Shown one piece after another: positions 6,341-15,596 of a stretch of 38,126 nucleotides of DNA. The stretch spans positions 1-38,126 of the forward strand of contig NZ_JAHREP010000037.1 of assembly GCF_019084545.1 (NCBI RefSeq). The letters run 5' to 3'. This stretch comes from Marinobacterium ramblicola. Lineage in GTDB: Bacteria; Pseudomonadota; Gammaproteobacteria; Pseudomonadales; Balneatricaceae. The notes under the pieces are model-generated. The model did no database searches, had not been told where the DNA came from, and saw only the letters and a program-made list of their open reading frames with translations. Each line of letters opens with the position of its first letter. Position 1 is the stretch's first letter. Position numbers and translations under genes: made by a program.

Positions 6341-7300
6341 ATGGCCAGAAGCCCGCTACTCGATCGTGTACGCAGCGAGATGCGCTTGCGAGGCTATAGC
6401 ATCAGGACGGAGAAGACATACCTCCATTGGATCAAGCGCTATATCTATTACCATAAACTTACCCATCCAGCCCAAATGGGTGCGGAGGAGGTTCGGGCTT
6501 TTCTTTCCTGGCTTGCAAATGAGCAATATGTAGCAATCAACACGCAGAAGACAGCTCTTAATGCTCTGGCGTTCCTCTATCACAAGGTTCTTTCGATCGA
6601 ACTGGGAGACCTCGACTTTCAGCGTGCCAAACGGTCGCGCCGTCTACCGTCCGTCCTTTCCGCGTCGGAAGTATCATTGATACTGGGTCAGCTGGAGCCA
6701 CGGGACCATCTTATTTTCTCCCTGCTCTATGGCAGTGGGCTGCGTATCACCGAATGCTTGAGGCTTCGCATTCAGGATATCGGGATCGAGGATGGTTCCA
6801 TTACGGTCAGGGATGGAAAAGGCAATAAGGATCGCAAGACACTCTTGAGCCAAAAACTTATTCCGGCGATTCAGGCGCAGATAGCTTGCGCTCTACCCGT
6901 ACAGGAAGAAGATAACCGAATGGGCTATGGGCCCTCCTTACCCTATGCATTGCACAAAAAGTATCCCAACGCTTATCGTCAAGCCGGATGGATGTACCTG
7001 TTCCCCTCTTCGGCTCTGAGCAAACACCTGGTAACGGGCAGACTATGTCGGCATCACCTGCACGACTCGGTGCCTCGCAAAGCGCTCAAACTTGCCGTTG
7101 CCAGAGCTGGAATTCAACACAAGCGCGTTAGTTGCCACACTTTTCGACACAGTTTTGCCACTCACCTGCTGGAAGCGGGGCGGGATATCAGAACAGTGCA
7201 GGAGTTGTTGGGGCACAGCGATGTGAAAACGACACAGATCTATACCCATGTGATCGGGCAGCATTTTGCCGGTACCACGAGCCCGCTGGACGCGTTATAG
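6341..7300 (+). CDS. intI: Integron integrase IntI (319 aa)
   Basis: This is a tyrosine recombinase that inserts and excises cassettes by attI x attC and attC x attC recombination. The catalytic set is present: Arg135 in GLRITE, Lys160 region, His266-x-x-Arg269 in CHTFRH, His292 in LLGHSD, and nucleophile Tyr301. The family-specific insertion that binds the extrahelical bases of folded attC is seen at about 197-222 ([19 protein letters not shown]...). This separates IntI from XerCD. The length fits the family. I chose the ATG at 6341 because AGGGAG lies 8 nt upstream; a GTG at 6332 is less likely. The gene appears fully functional and is under LexA control. Confidence 0.96.
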   Translation: MARSPLLDRVRSEMRLRGYSIRTEKTYLHWIKRYIYYHKLTHPAQMGAEEVRAFLSWLANEQYVAINTQKTALNALAFLYHKVLSIELGDLDFQRAKRSRRLPSVLSASEVSLILGQLEPRDHLIFSLLYGSGLRITECLRLRIQDIGIEDGSITVRDGKGNKDRKTLLSQKLIPAIQAQIACALPVQEEDNRMGYGPSLPYALHKKYPNAYRQAGWMYLFPSSALSKHLVTGRLCRHHLHDSVPRKALKLAVARAGIQHKRVSCHTFRHSFATHLLEAGRDIRTVQELLGHSDVKTTQIYTHVIGQHFAGTTSPLDAL

Positions 7301-7990
7301 CGCTTTTTCAAACTGTGCCGGCAACTGCCAATCCACCGGCTCTCTCCCCTGGCTTTCAAGCCAGGCATTGGCTTGGGAGAAGTGCTTGCAGCCGAGAAAT
7401 CCGCGGTGAGCAGACAGGGGGGACGGATGCGGTGCCTTTAACACCAGATGCTTGCGCTGGTCGACGAACGCCGCTTTTTTCTGCGCGTAGCTGCCCCAGA
7501 GCATGAACACCACATGCTCGCACTGTTCGTTGACCAGGTGGATGATGCGGTCGGTGAACTGCTCCCAGCCCTTGCCCTGGTGGGCGTTGGCATTGCTGTC
7601 CTCGACCGTGAGCACGGCATTGAGCAGCAGCACGCCCTGCTTGGCCCAGGATTCCAGGTAGCCGTGCCGCACCGGTTCAATCCCCAGGTCCGCTTGCAGC
7701 TCCTTGTAGATGTTGACCAGCGAGGGCGGCACCTTGACTCCAGGCTTGACCGAAAAACAGAGACCATGGGCCTGACCTGGCTGGTGATAGGGATCCTGTC
7801 CGATGATGACGACACGCACATTGTCCAGCGGCGTCGCCTCCAGAGCGTGAAACCAGTTGCTGGAATGGGGATAGATGGTCACCTGTTGCGCCTTGCGCTG
7901 CTGCAGAAAGGTTTTCAGCTGCTGCATGTAGGGCTTGTCGAATTCGGGCGCCAGCAGCGGTTGCCAGCTGGGAGCTTTATCCAATGCCAT
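7295..7990 (-). CDS. ung: Uracil-DNA glycosylase (231 aa)
   Basis: It removes uracil from DNA to start base excision repair. The water-activating motif [14 protein letters not shown] and the C-terminal [11 protein letters not shown] motif are intact. I chose the ATG at 7990, preceded by GAGG, which gives the usual length (E. coli Ung is 229 aa). An upstream ATG at 8005 is possible. The last 6 bp overlap tail-to-tail with the integrase gene, so no terminator separates them. The upstream membrane-protein gene ends 28 bp before and is probably co-transcribed. Confidence 0.97.
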   Translation of the reverse strand: MALDKAPSWQPLLAPEFDKPYMQQLKTFLQQRKAQQVTIYPHSSNWFHALEATPLDNVRVVIIGQDPYHQPGQAHGLCFSVKPGVKVPPSLVNIYKELQADLGIEPVRHGYLESWAKQGVLLLNAVLTVEDSNANAHQGKGWEQFTDRIIHLVNEQCEHVVFMLWGSYAQKKAAFVDQRKHLVLKAPHPSPLSAHRGFLGCKHFSQANAWLESQGREPVDWQLPAQFEKAL

Positions 7991-8018
7991 CTTTACCTCG
8001 TCCATCGTTCGTCTCGGG

Positions 8019-8465
8019 TTATAGCTGTCCGCTGTCGCGGATACGGCCATCCTTCGTCCGCAGGGCCTTGACCACCTGACCGTGCCAGATCGAATAGTAC
8101 CGAATCTTGCCCGGCGCGTGGGAGAAGAAGGCGGACAGCAGGATGATCAGGATAAAATTGATCGCGGCTGTCGACGGCCAGATCAGCGCCAGCGCCAGCA
8201 GCACGAGCTTGAGCAGCACCGCCTGACCACGCAGCTGAAACAACCAGACGCCGTCGCCCCAGATCTCGATCAGCATCATAAGAGTGCCGGTGACCAGAGC
8301 GAGCAGGCCGTACAGCTTCCACTGATCGAACGGCAAGCCATAGAGGAACAGGCCCGCCACTCCGGCCACGCCGACCAGATGTAGTCCCCGCAGCAGTAGG
8401 CTGATGTAACGTTTGCCCGGCAGGTTACGCGAGGTTTCCGGGAACAGAATCTGTTTAATGCTCAT
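8019..8465 (-). CDS. Four-helix inner-membrane protein of unknown function (148 aa)
   Basis: Four hydrophobic segments are visible, at about residues 24-44, 50-68, 80-97 and 99-112, flanked by basic residues. The C-terminal tail is cytoplasmic-like ([22 protein letters not shown]). I do not recognise a named family. Its position just before ung on the same strand suggests one transcript, with no implied functional link. Confidence 0.75.
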   Translation of the reverse strand: MSIKQILFPETSRNLPGKRYISLLLRGLHLVGVAGVAGLFLYGLPFDQWKLYGLLALVTGTLMMLIEIWGDGVWLFQLRGQAVLLKLVLLALALIWPSTAAINFILIILLSAFFSHAPGKIRYYSIWHGQVVKALRTKDGRIRDSGQL

Positions 8466-8504
8466 CGATACGCCCGTGGGATACCCTGCTTTCTGTACAT
8501 AAAG

Positions 8505-8525
8505 AAGGCCGCTCGCAGCGGCCTT
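8505..8525 (-). terminator. Terminator after lysS
   Basis: A 9-bp perfect stem AAGGCCGCT/AGCGGCCTT with a CGC loop lies just downstream of lysS. On the minus strand it is followed by CTTTATG, a weak U-tract. Confidence 0.7.
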
Positions 8526-8557
8526 CCGATCTCTCTGTTGACGTTTGATCGACCGGC

Positions 8558-10066
8558 TTACACGCGCGGACGCATGGCCGGGAACAGGATCACGTCGCGG
8601 ATCGACGCTGAGTCGGTGAACAGCATCACCAGGCGGTCGATACCGATCCCCTCACCGGCGGTCGGCGGCAGGCCGTACTCCAGCGCGTTGACGAAGTCGC
8701 CGTCGTAGTGCATCGCCTCGTCGTCACCGGCATCCTTCTCCTCCACCTGCTTGCGGAAGCGCTCGGCCTGGTCTTCGGCATCGTTAAGCTCCGAGAAGCC
8801 GTTGGCCAGTTCGCGACCGCCGACGAAGAACTCGAAACGGTCGGTGACGAACGGGTTGTCGTCGCTGCGCCGCGCCAGCGGGCTGACCTCGGTCGGGTAT
8901 TCGGTGATGAAGGTGGGCTGCTGCAGGCGGTGTTCGCAGGTCTCTTCGAAGATCTCGATCTGGATCTTGCCCAGACCCCAGCTGTCTTTCACATCGATAT
9001 CGAGGTGCTGGGCGATCTCACGCGCGGCGTGCTCGTTGGACAGCGCTTCGGCATTGATCTCCGGGTTGAAGTGCAGGATCGCATCAAACACGGACATGCG
9101 GGCAAAGGGCTTGGACAGGTCGTATTCAACGCTGTCGAGTACCTCACCCGCTTCGTTGCGCACGGTGTTGACCAGCGTCGTGGTGCCGAGCACGTTCTGC
9201 GCCACGCTGCGCAGCATCTCTTCGGTCAGGTCCATCAGGTCGTGGTAATCGGCATAAGCCTGATAGAACTCGATCATGGTGAACTCGGGGTTGTGACGGG
9301 TCGACAGCCCTTCGTTACGGAAGTTACGGTTGATCTCGAACACCCGCTCGAAGCCGCCGACGACCAGACGCTTCAGGTACAGCTCAGGCGCAATGCGCAG
9401 GTACATGTCGATATCCAGCGCATTGTGGTGAGTCACGAACGGACGCGCCGACGCACCGCCCGGAATCGCCTGCAACATCGGTGTTTCCACCTCAAGGAAG
9501 CGGCGCTCGGCGAGGAACTGGCGGATCGCGGCGATGATGCGGAAACGGGTCTCGAATACGGTGCGTGACTGCTCGTTGGTGATCAGGTCCACGTAGCGCT
9601 GGCGATAGCGCATCTCCATGTCCTGCAAGCCCTTGTGCTTGTCCGGCAGCGGACGCAGGCTCTTGGTCAGCAGCTGGAACTGCTCCATGTCGACATAGAG
9701 ATCACCCTTGCCCGACTTGTGCAGGGTGCCCTGGATACCGACGATATCACCCAGGTCCACCGACTTGGCAAAGCCGCGCGCCTCCTTGTTGACGTAGAGC
9801 TGGATGCGGCCGCTCATATCCTGCAGCACCATGAAGGCACCGCGGTTGAGCATCACGCGACCGGCCACGGCCACCTGGATGCCCGCTTCCTCCAGCTCCT
9901 CCTTGCTCTTCTCGCCATGCGCCTTCTGCAGATCGCCAGCGTAGCTGTCGCGGCGGAAGGTGTTGGGGAAGGCGTTACCCTCTTCGCGCAGCGCGGCGAG
10001 TTTCTCGCGGCGCTCGGCGATCAGGCGGTTTTCATCTTGTTGAGGGGTCTGAGCGTTGTCGGACAT
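8558..10066 (-). CDS. lysS: Lysyl-tRNA synthetase, class II (502 aa)
   Basis: It charges tRNA-Lys. The N-terminal OB-fold anticodon-binding domain spans about residues 60-170. The class II catalytic core follows, with motif 2 [14 protein letters not shown] and motif 3 [11 protein letters not shown] near the C terminus. The length matches E. coli LysS (505 aa). AAGG lies upstream of the ATG. It follows prfB with a 49-bp gap, the conserved prfB-lysS operon. Confidence 0.98.
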   Translation of the reverse strand: MSDNAQTPQQDENRLIAERREKLAALREEGNAFPNTFRRDSYAGDLQKAHGEKSKEELEEAGIQVAVAGRVMLNRGAFMVLQDMSGRIQLYVNKEARGFAKSVDLGDIVGIQGTLHKSGKGDLYVDMEQFQLLTKSLRPLPDKHKGLQDMEMRYRQRYVDLITNEQSRTVFETRFRIIAAIRQFLAERRFLEVETPMLQAIPGGASARPFVTHHNALDIDMYLRIAPELYLKRLVVGGFERVFEINRNFRNEGLSTRHNPEFTMIEFYQAYADYHDLMDLTEEMLRSVAQNVLGTTTLVNTVRNEAGEVLDSVEYDLSKPFARMSVFDAILHFNPEINAEALSNEHAAREIAQHLDIDVKDSWGLGKIQIEIFEETCEHRLQQPTFITEYPTEVSPLARRSDDNPFVTDRFEFFVGGRELANGFSELNDAEDQAERFRKQVEEKDAGDDEAMHYDGDFVNALEYGLPPTAGEGIGIDRLVMLFTDSASIRDVILFPAMRPRV

Positions 10067-10115
10067 CAGGTCGCTACCTTAAAAATCGTCTTGGATCGGT
10101 CAAATTCGGTTTGAA

Positions 10116-11210
10116 TCAGAGCCCGGCCTTGAGGCTGGCTTCGATAAACATGTCGAGATCGCCGTCGAGCACGCGATCACAGTTGGAGGTCTGCACGCCG
10201 GTACGCAGATCCTTGATGCGGGAGTCATCCAGCACGTAGGAGCGAATCTGGCTGCCCCAGCCGATATCGGCCTTGTTGTCCTCGACCAGCTGCGCGGCTT
10301 CGCGGCGCTTGAGCATCTCCATCTCGTACAGTTTGGCGCGCAGCTGTTTCATACAGAAGTCGCGGTTCTGGTGCTGCGAGCGCTGGGTCTGGCACTGTAC
10401 CACGATACCGGAGGGCTCGTGGGTGATACGCACGGCCGATTCGGTACGGTTTACGTGCTGACCGCCGGCACCGGAGGCGCGGTAGACGTCGACACGCAGG
10501 TCCGCCGGGTTGATCTCGATATCCACGTTGTCATCGATCTCGGGGGAGACGAAAACGGAGGAGAAGGAGGTATGACGGCGACCGCCGGAGTCGAACGGCG
10601 ACTTACGCACCAAACGGTGTACGCCGGTTTCGGTACGCAGCCAGCCGAAGGCGTACTCGCCCTGGAAGCTGATGGTGGCCGACTTGATACCGGCCACTTC
10701 ACCTTCGGACACCTCGACCAGTTCGGTCTTGAACCCTTTCGCCTCACCCCAACGCAGGTACATGCGCAGCAGCATATTGGCCCAGTCCTGGGCTTCGGTG
10801 CCGCCGGAGCCGGCCTGGATATCGAGGAAGGCGTTGTTGGCGTCGGTTTCGCCGGAGAACATACGGCGGAACTCAAGCTGGGTCAGTTTTTCGGTCAGCG
10901 ATGCGACCTCGGATTCAACCTCGGCAACGGTATCTTCGTCATTCTCTTCGACCGCCAGGTCGAGCAGTTCGCGAGCATCGGCCACACCGCTGGTCAGCTC
11001 GTCGATGGTTTCGACCACCGCCTCCAGGCTGGCGCGCTCACGACCCAACTTCTGTGCATTCTCCGGGTCGTTCCAAACCTCCGGATCCTCGAGCTCGCGC
11101 TGCACCTCTTCCAGGCGCTCTTTCTTGACGTCGTACTCGAGGTAGGTGCGCAGCATCTTGGTGCGCTCGCCGATATCCTTGAGGCTGTTCAGTATCGGGT
11201 TGATTTCCAT
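10116..11210 (-). CDS. prfB: Peptide chain release factor 2 (364 aa), no frameshift site
   Basis: It recognises UGA and UAA stop codons and triggers peptide release. The GGQ motif ([10 protein letters not shown]) and the stop-recognition SPF motif (RKSPFDSGG) are intact. Unlike most bacterial prfB genes, the reading frame is continuous. Where E. coli has the slippery CUU-UGA after ...LRGYL, this gene reads ...LRTYLEYDV with CTC-GAG, so autoregulation by +1 frameshifting is absent. It heads the prfB-lysS operon. Confidence 0.97.
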   Translation of the reverse strand: MEINPILNSLKDIGERTKMLRTYLEYDVKKERLEEVQRELEDPEVWNDPENAQKLGRERASLEAVVETIDELTSGVADARELLDLAVEENDEDTVAEVESEVASLTEKLTQLEFRRMFSGETDANNAFLDIQAGSGGTEAQDWANMLLRMYLRWGEAKGFKTELVEVSEGEVAGIKSATISFQGEYAFGWLRTETGVHRLVRKSPFDSGGRRHTSFSSVFVSPEIDDNVDIEINPADLRVDVYRASGAGGQHVNRTESAVRITHEPSGIVVQCQTQRSQHQNRDFCMKQLRAKLYEMEMLKRREAAQLVEDNKADIGWGSQIRSYVLDDSRIKDLRTGVQTSNCDRVLDGDLDMFIEASLKAGL

Positions 11211-11323
11211 CGGGGGTTAAAGCTCGTTGTTGGAAAAAGGAGCATATTCTACCCGATCTGCCGCGCTGTTTGAATTCTGTGCGACGATGGAATAAGGGAT
11301 TCGGATGCGGCTACCCGCTTGGG

Positions 11324-11839
11324 TCAAAGTCCGAAAGCGCTCAGTACCTGCGGCACCCAGCGTTCGATTCTGCTGCTTGTTTCGCCGGCCTGTGCATCCT
11401 CGTCAATGGCCAGACCGACAAAGCTGTCACCCGCTTCAGTCAATGCACGCGAGGCGTCAAACTCATATCCGGTTATCGGCCAGGGCGCGACCAGCTCGCC
11501 GCCCTGCGCCTTGACCAGCTCCGCTAGCATGCCCATCGCATCAAGAAACCACTCGCCGTAGCCGATCTGATCACCGAGCCCAAACAGCGCCACCTTGCGG
11601 CCGCTGAAATCGATCCGACTCAGCACCTCCCACTCGGCATCCCAGTCCTCCTGCAGTTCGCCGAAGTCCCAGGTGGAGATACCCAGGATCAGCCGATCAT
11701 AGTCGGCAATCGACTCAACACCCTCGGTGGCGATATCGTGCAGCTCTAACTCGACACCCTCGATCACACCGGCGATCTGCTCGGCGACGCTTTCGGTGTT
11801 ACCCGTGGTACTGGCGTAAAAGAGGCCTATCTTGCTCAT
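11324..11839 (-). CDS. fldB: Long-chain flavodoxin (171 aa)
   Basis: This is an FMN electron carrier. The phosphate-binding loop STTGNTES sits at the N terminus. The W-containing loop (STWDFGELQEDW) and GLGDQIGYGEWFLDAM segment provide the isoalloxazine contacts. The length and the inserted loop fit long-chain flavodoxins (E. coli FldB is 173 aa). In E. coli fldB also lies near prfB-lysS, which supports this symbol over fldA, though sequence alone does not prove it. It is a single gene with 112 bp before prfB. Confidence 0.88.
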   Translation of the reverse strand: MSKIGLFYASTTGNTESVAEQIAGVIEGVELELHDIATEGVESIADYDRLILGISTWDFGELQEDWDAEWEVLSRIDFSGRKVALFGLGDQIGYGEWFLDAMGMLAELVKAQGGELVAPWPITGYEFDASRALTEAGDSFVGLAIDEDAQAGETSSRIERWVPQVLSAFGL

Positions 11840-11905
11840 CGTCTAACAAACTCACTGGCAGCTACGGCGGAGCGCAAAACTACCACCACCGCCGCACAAT
11901 AAAAA

Positions 11906-11935
11906 GGCAGCCTTGAGCGAAACGCCCCGGCTGCC
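11906..11935 (-). terminator. Terminator after the phasin-like gene
   Basis: A 7-bp stem GGCAGCC/GGCTGCC with a partly paired 16-nt loop is followed on the minus strand by TTTTT. It is placed just past the phasin stop codon. Confidence 0.8.
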
Positions 11936-11956
11936 CCTCTATCGATAACGTTTACT

Positions 11957-12280
11957 TCAACTGGAGTACTTGTCGAACGCGCCCTGCGTCAGCTTCTGGA
12001 TCGCATCGCGCGCATCTTCCAGTGCCTTCAGGTTCTGTTGATTGGCTGAGCGCAGCGTGTCCTCCAGCTCTTTGGCATAGGCTTTCTGCAGCTCGAGCAG
12101 ATCGGCCGGGGTCTTGCAGTTCTGCCACTCTTTGGTCTGATGCACCGTCGCTTCGATAAACGCTTTGGTGCAATCCATCTGGTGGCGGGTCAGCTCCTCC
12201 AGCATCTTGGTCTGGATATCAACCAGCTCCTTGAACGGCTCCATCGACTGGTTGAACATCTTATTCATATCTTGAAACAT
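11957..12280 (-). CDS. Phasin-family protein (107 aa)
   Basis: This is a small, wholly helical, amphipathic protein (MFQDMNKMFNQSMEPFKELV...). Its heptad-like pattern and a short Gln/Lys-rich core are typical of phasins that coat polyhydroxyalkanoate granules. There is no PHA synthase or other PHA gene in the window, so the granule role is inferred from family resemblance. I placed the start at 12280 (GGGG 6 nt upstream). An ATG 12 nt earlier has poor spacing. Confidence 0.75.
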   Translation of the reverse strand: MFQDMNKMFNQSMEPFKELVDIQTKMLEELTRHQMDCTKAFIEATVHQTKEWQNCKTPADLLELQKAYAKELEDTLRSANQQNLKALEDARDAIQKLTQGAFDKYSS

Positions 12281-12305
12281 GGCGCACCCCATCCTTTGCT
12301 GTTTT

Positions 12306-12458
12306 GTACTTGGATGTACTTACCCTGCGCGCACATGGATGTGCAAGAGCAGGGTGTATACATGGATGTATAGATCCGGCGAACAGATGGCTGTGCAGAA
12401 TCCGGTCTATACATACAGGTAACTGTCCCGCGAGTGCATCGGATGCGCACTGGCGGAA
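12306..12458. repeat. Cluster of palindromes with an ACATGGATGT-type core
   Basis: Five short palindromes share a TGGAT centre: GTACTTGGATGTAC (12306-12319), GCACATGGATGTGC (12331-12344), TATACATGGATGTATA (12357-12372), ACAGATGGCTGT (12383-12394) and GCATCGGATGC (12436-12446). Two have perfect arms around a central GG. Longer arms nest them: CCCTGC/GCAGGG (12323-12328 with 12349-12354), and a 13-bp pairing of 12366-12379 with 12402-12414 that has one bulged T. The cluster fills the space between the divergent phasin-like and gloA genes. Confidence 0.8.
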
Positions 12459-12552
12459 CCTCGCTTATTTAGTCTCTCTAATTAAGCATTGTAGACTTGT
12501 ATGAGCAAGACGCTTTCCACGCCAATCACCATTTTTTCAGGAGATTTTCCTC

Positions 12553-12945
12553 ATGCGCTTACTTCACACCATGCTACGCGTTTCCGATCTGGAGAAGTCG
12601 CTCTCCTTTTATACCAGCGTGCTGGGGATGAAATTGCTGCGCCGCAAAGACTATCCAGAGGGCAAGTTCACCCTGGCTTTTGTCGGCTACGGCGACGAGT
12701 CTGAGCAGACCGTGCTGGAACTGACCCATAACTGGGATACCAACAGCTACGATCTCGGCACCGGTTACGGCCATATCGCCATCGAGGTGGACGACGTCTA
12801 TGCCGCCTGCGACAGCATCAAGGCCAAGGGTGGCGAAGTGGTGCGCGAGGCGGGTCCAATGAAGCACGGTTCCAGCATTCTCGCCTTCGTCAAGGACCCC
12901 GACGGCTACATGATCGAACTGTTAAGCCCCAGCCGTAAGGACTGA
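12553..12945 (+). CDS. gloA: Glyoxalase I (lactoylglutathione lyase, 130 aa)
   Basis: It converts the methylglyoxal-glutathione adduct to lactoylglutathione. The four metal ligands His5, Glu56, His74 and Glu122 are all present at the E. coli GloA positions. The length is typical of the short Ni-type enzyme. CAGGAG lies upstream of the ATG. It is a single gene with the palindrome cluster in its promoter region. Confidence 0.96.
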   Translation: MRLLHTMLRVSDLEKSLSFYTSVLGMKLLRRKDYPEGKFTLAFVGYGDESEQTVLELTHNWDTNSYDLGTGYGHIAIEVDDVYAACDSIKAKGGEVVREAGPMKHGSSILAFVKDPDGYMIELLSPSRKD

Positions 12946-13162
12946 TCACTTCGCAGCGCAGCATGCCGGGCTGCGCCGACGCCGCTTTTCCTATACAATC
13001 GCGGCCAACATTAGAAGAACCTGAATTGCCGGTGACCTTCAGGCAGCCAAACTGCTTGAGCGCACCGGCCGAATTACAGCGTTACGTAGCCGATCTACAC
13101 ACATACCGGCGGATCCCGTACGCGGATCCGAATATCCAGTTACTTCGCAAGGCATGGGTTTG

Positions 13163-13972
13163 ATGAAAAAATTCGCACTTTTGACAACAGCCGGCCTGCT
13201 GCTGAGCCTGCAGGTCGAGATGGCTGAAGCCGCCACAATCAAAGCCGCTCAGCGCGCTTTCGACGCCAAAGATTACGCCGCCGCACTGACCGAGCTGACA
13301 CCGCTGGCAAAAGAGGGTGACCCGGCAGCACTGAACATGCTCGGCCAGATGTACGAGAATGGCTGGGGTGTTGAAGCCGATATCGAAGCCGCGCAGCGCT
13401 ATTATGAGCGCGGCGCCCGCCAGGGCCACCTGGACAGCGTCAACAGCCTGCGCGCCCTGAAGAACAAGGCCTACAAGGCGGAGTTCGACAAGATCAAGCC
13501 GGCCGCTGATGCAGGTGATGCGACAGCACAAAACCGCATCGGCGAGATGTACGAGTTCGGCCAGGGGGTCAAGCGCGATATCGACGCGGCCTTCAGCTGG
13601 TATCAGAAAGCCGCCGATCAGGGCAATGTGACCGCCTGGCATAACCTGGGCCGCTGCTACAACTTCGGCACCGGTGTCGAGCAGAACTACGCCACCGCCG
13701 AAGAGTGGTACCGCAAAGCGGCGGAACAGGGGCACCAGGAGGCGATGTTCTTCCTCGGCACCCTATACGCCACCGATCATGGCAGCGACGACTCTGCCGA
13801 CGCGGATGTTATCGCCTACGCCTGGATGCACAATGCCGCGGCGATGGGTAATCCGACCGCCCAGGCAATTGAAGTACGGCTGAAGATGAAGCTCGATGAG
13901 GCGCAGCAGAGTGAGGCCGACGCATTGGCCGAAGAGTACAAGACCCGCTTCGTGACCCCGTTCAGTAACTGA
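13163..13972 (+). CDS. Secreted Sel1-repeat protein (269 aa)
   Basis: An N-terminal signal peptide (MKKFALLTTAGLLLSLQ...AEA) is followed by about five Sel1-like repeats of roughly 36 residues (A--LG-MYE-G-GV--D---A--WY--AA-QG). These form an alpha-solenoid used for protein-protein contacts in the periplasm. The specific partner is unknown. The ATG at 13163 was chosen because it starts the signal peptide and has AAGG upstream. The 208 bp before it show only a possible TATACAAT -10 near 12993 and a GGATCC-flanked inverted repeat near 13110. Confidence 0.88.
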   Translation: MKKFALLTTAGLLLSLQVEMAEAATIKAAQRAFDAKDYAAALTELTPLAKEGDPAALNMLGQMYENGWGVEADIEAAQRYYERGARQGHLDSVNSLRALKNKAYKAEFDKIKPAADAGDATAQNRIGEMYEFGQGVKRDIDAAFSWYQKAADQGNVTAWHNLGRCYNFGTGVEQNYATAEEWYRKAAEQGHQEAMFFLGTLYATDHGSDDSADADVIAYAWMHNAAAMGNPTAQAIEVRLKMKLDEAQQSEADALAEEYKTRFVTPFSN

Positions 13973-13982
13973 TCGACAAGTT

Positions 13983-14006
13983 GGGGCGTTCGCTCGATGA
14001 GCGCCC
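13983..14006 (+). terminator. GC-rich hairpin after the Sel1 gene
   Basis: GGGGCG and CGCCCC arms enclose a short loop directly after the stop codon. There is no T-run, so termination is uncertain. The hairpin argues against translation of the RDD gene starting upstream of it. Confidence 0.4.
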
Positions 14007-14037
14007 CGACCTGCCCTCAACTATTGGTTCCCATCCC

Positions 14038-14487
14038 ATGCGCCGCCCCTTCCGCGAAGATATACCTGACATCCGCCCGGCCAGCTTCGGCAAACGTCTG
14101 CTGGCGATGCTGTACGATTTCCTGATTCTGGTTTCGATCTGGCTGGGTGTCGCCATTATCGCCACGGCGATCAACCAGGGTGCGGTGGACTCGCCCATGG
14201 GCCGCGCCGCCATGCAGTCGGCACAGTTCTGCTTCAGCTTCCTGTTTTTCGGCTATTTCTGGACCCGAAACGGGCAGACCCTGGGTATGCAGGCCTGGCG
14301 CCTGCGGGTGCAGACCTTCGATGGCCAGCGCCTGAGCTGGACCCAGGCGCTGATCCGCTTCCTCTGCGCCATCATCTCCTGGATTCCATTGGGTCTGGGC
14401 TATTTCTGGATGCTGGTCAGCGACGAACGGCTCACCTGGCACGACCGCTGGTCCGAGAGTTGCGTCGTTTCGCTGCCGAAAAAGTAG
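14038..14487 (+). CDS. RDD-family membrane protein (149 aa)
   Basis: It has the RDD-family pattern: a first helix carrying Arg and Asp (FGKRLLAMLYDFLILVSIWLG), a second helix, a conserved cytoplasmic G-T-LGM--W-LRV segment, and a third helix before the final WHDRWS motif. The family function is not settled and includes proposed transport roles. An in-frame upstream start (13981) lies within the hairpin and lacks the family sequence, so I used the ATG at 14038. Confidence 0.85.
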   Translation: MRRPFREDIPDIRPASFGKRLLAMLYDFLILVSIWLGVAIIATAINQGAVDSPMGRAAMQSAQFCFSFLFFGYFWTRNGQTLGMQAWRLRVQTFDGQRLSWTQALIRFLCAIISWIPLGLGYFWMLVSDERLTWHDRWSESCVVSLPKK

Positions 14488-14528
14488 CACAAGAGTTCAG
14501 GGCTGCGCCGCAGCCCCGAATTGGCGTG

Positions 14529-15596
14529 TTAGCCCGCCCGGCGCAACAGCACCAGACCAACCGCAAAGCAGATCAAGATCGGCAGCAGAATCGCCAGTAG
14601 CGGCGCAAAACCAAACACGCTGCTCGCCGGCCCCAACAGGTCCTGGGCGAACTTGAAGCTGACCCCGCCGATCACCCCGGCGATCACCCGCTGTCCGGCG
14701 GTCACGTTGCGCAGCGGGCCGAAGATGAACGACACACCGATCAGCACCAGCGCGGCAATCGACAGCGGCTGCAACAGCTTGCTCCAGAACGCCAGTCGAT
14801 AGCTGTCGGAGTTCACGCCCTGCTCCTCGAGGTAGCCCGAGTAACGTGCCAGCCCGGTGATCGACAGATCGGTTGGCTCGACTATAATCACCGACAGCAG
14901 CTCCGGTGTCAGCCCGGTGACCCAATGCTCCTCATCCTGCAGACCGGCTTCGGTGCGGCCATCGACGAATCGCGTTTCACGAATATCGTGCAAGATCCAG
15001 CCGTCATCGGACGCCTGCCCGGTGGCGGCATAACTGGAGCGCAACAGACCGTTATCTTGATCGAACTGATAACGGGTCACACCGTAGATGGTACCGCCGG
15101 GCTTCACCGCGGCGATGTGGATAAACTCGTCACCGTCACGATGCCAGGCGCCTTCATTGGCACGCAGGATGCCGTCACTGGCCATCGCCACCGCGCGCCC
15201 GCTCAGCGCCAGACGCTCGCTGGCCGGCGCTATGAACTGACCCAGCGCCAACTCCAGCAGCATCAGCAACAGCACCGGTTTGAATACCGCCAGCACGATA
15301 CGTGCGGTAGAAAATCCGGCCGCCCGCATCACCGTCAGCTCCGACTGGCTGGCCAGCGATCCCAACCCGATCAGGCAGCCGACCAGCGCGCTTAACGGCA
15401 GCATCTCGTAGACGCGACGCGGCAGGGTCAGGGCCAGATACTGCAACATGGTCGCGAACTGATAGCGCTCACTGAGCCGGTCCAGCTCATCGATCAACGC
15501 CGACAGCAGATCCAGCCCGACCACGATCAGCAGCACCACGGCAATCGCCGACAGCACATGCCGGGCAATATACAACTCCAGACGATTGACGATCAT
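14529..15596 (-). CDS. lptG: LPS export permease LptG (355 aa)
   Basis: This is an inner-membrane permease of the LptB2FG complex that extracts lipopolysaccharide and passes it to LptC. It has the standard layout: three N-terminal helices, a periplasmic beta-jellyroll of about 160 residues, and three C-terminal helices. The ATG at 15596 overlaps the lptF stop (ATGA), which fixes the start. A longer frame reaching into lptF is not real. It is in an operon with lptF. Confidence 0.95.
   Translation of the reverse strand: MIVNRLELYIARHVLSAIAVVLLIVVGLDLLSALIDELDRLSERYQFATMLQYLALTLPRRVYEMLPLSALVGCLIGLGSLASQSELTVMRAAGFSTARIVLAVFKPVLLLMLLELALGQFIAPASERLALSGRAVAMASDGILRANEGAWHRDGDEFIHIAAVKPGGTIYGVTRYQFDQDNGLLRSSYAATGQASDDGWILHDIRETRFVDGRTEAGLQDEEHWVTGLTPELLSVIIVEPTDLSITGLARYSGYLEEQGVNSDSYRLAFWSKLLQPLSIAALVLIGVSFIFGPLRNVTAGQRVIAGVIGGVSFKFAQDLLGPASSVFGFAPLLAILLPILICFAVGLVLLRRAG

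Larger units (their letters stand above)
1..7300. mobile_element. Chromosomal integron (integrase, attI, first eight cassettes)
   Basis: The locus has the standard integron layout: an integrase on the plus strand, an attI region upstream of it, and an array of cassettes all oriented the other way (minus). The cassettes are separated by 69-143 bp attC sites with RYYYAAC/GTTRRRY-type ends. In seven of eight cassettes the 5' junction is the exact complement of that cassette's own 3' core site, for example TTATGC with GCATAAC. Each therefore looks like an intact excisable circle. The attC sites at 891-976 and 5091-5180 are close relatives, and this similarity suggests a sedentary chromosomal integron. 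The array continues beyond position 1. Cassette DNA is more AT-rich than the flanking chromosome. Confidence 0.93.
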
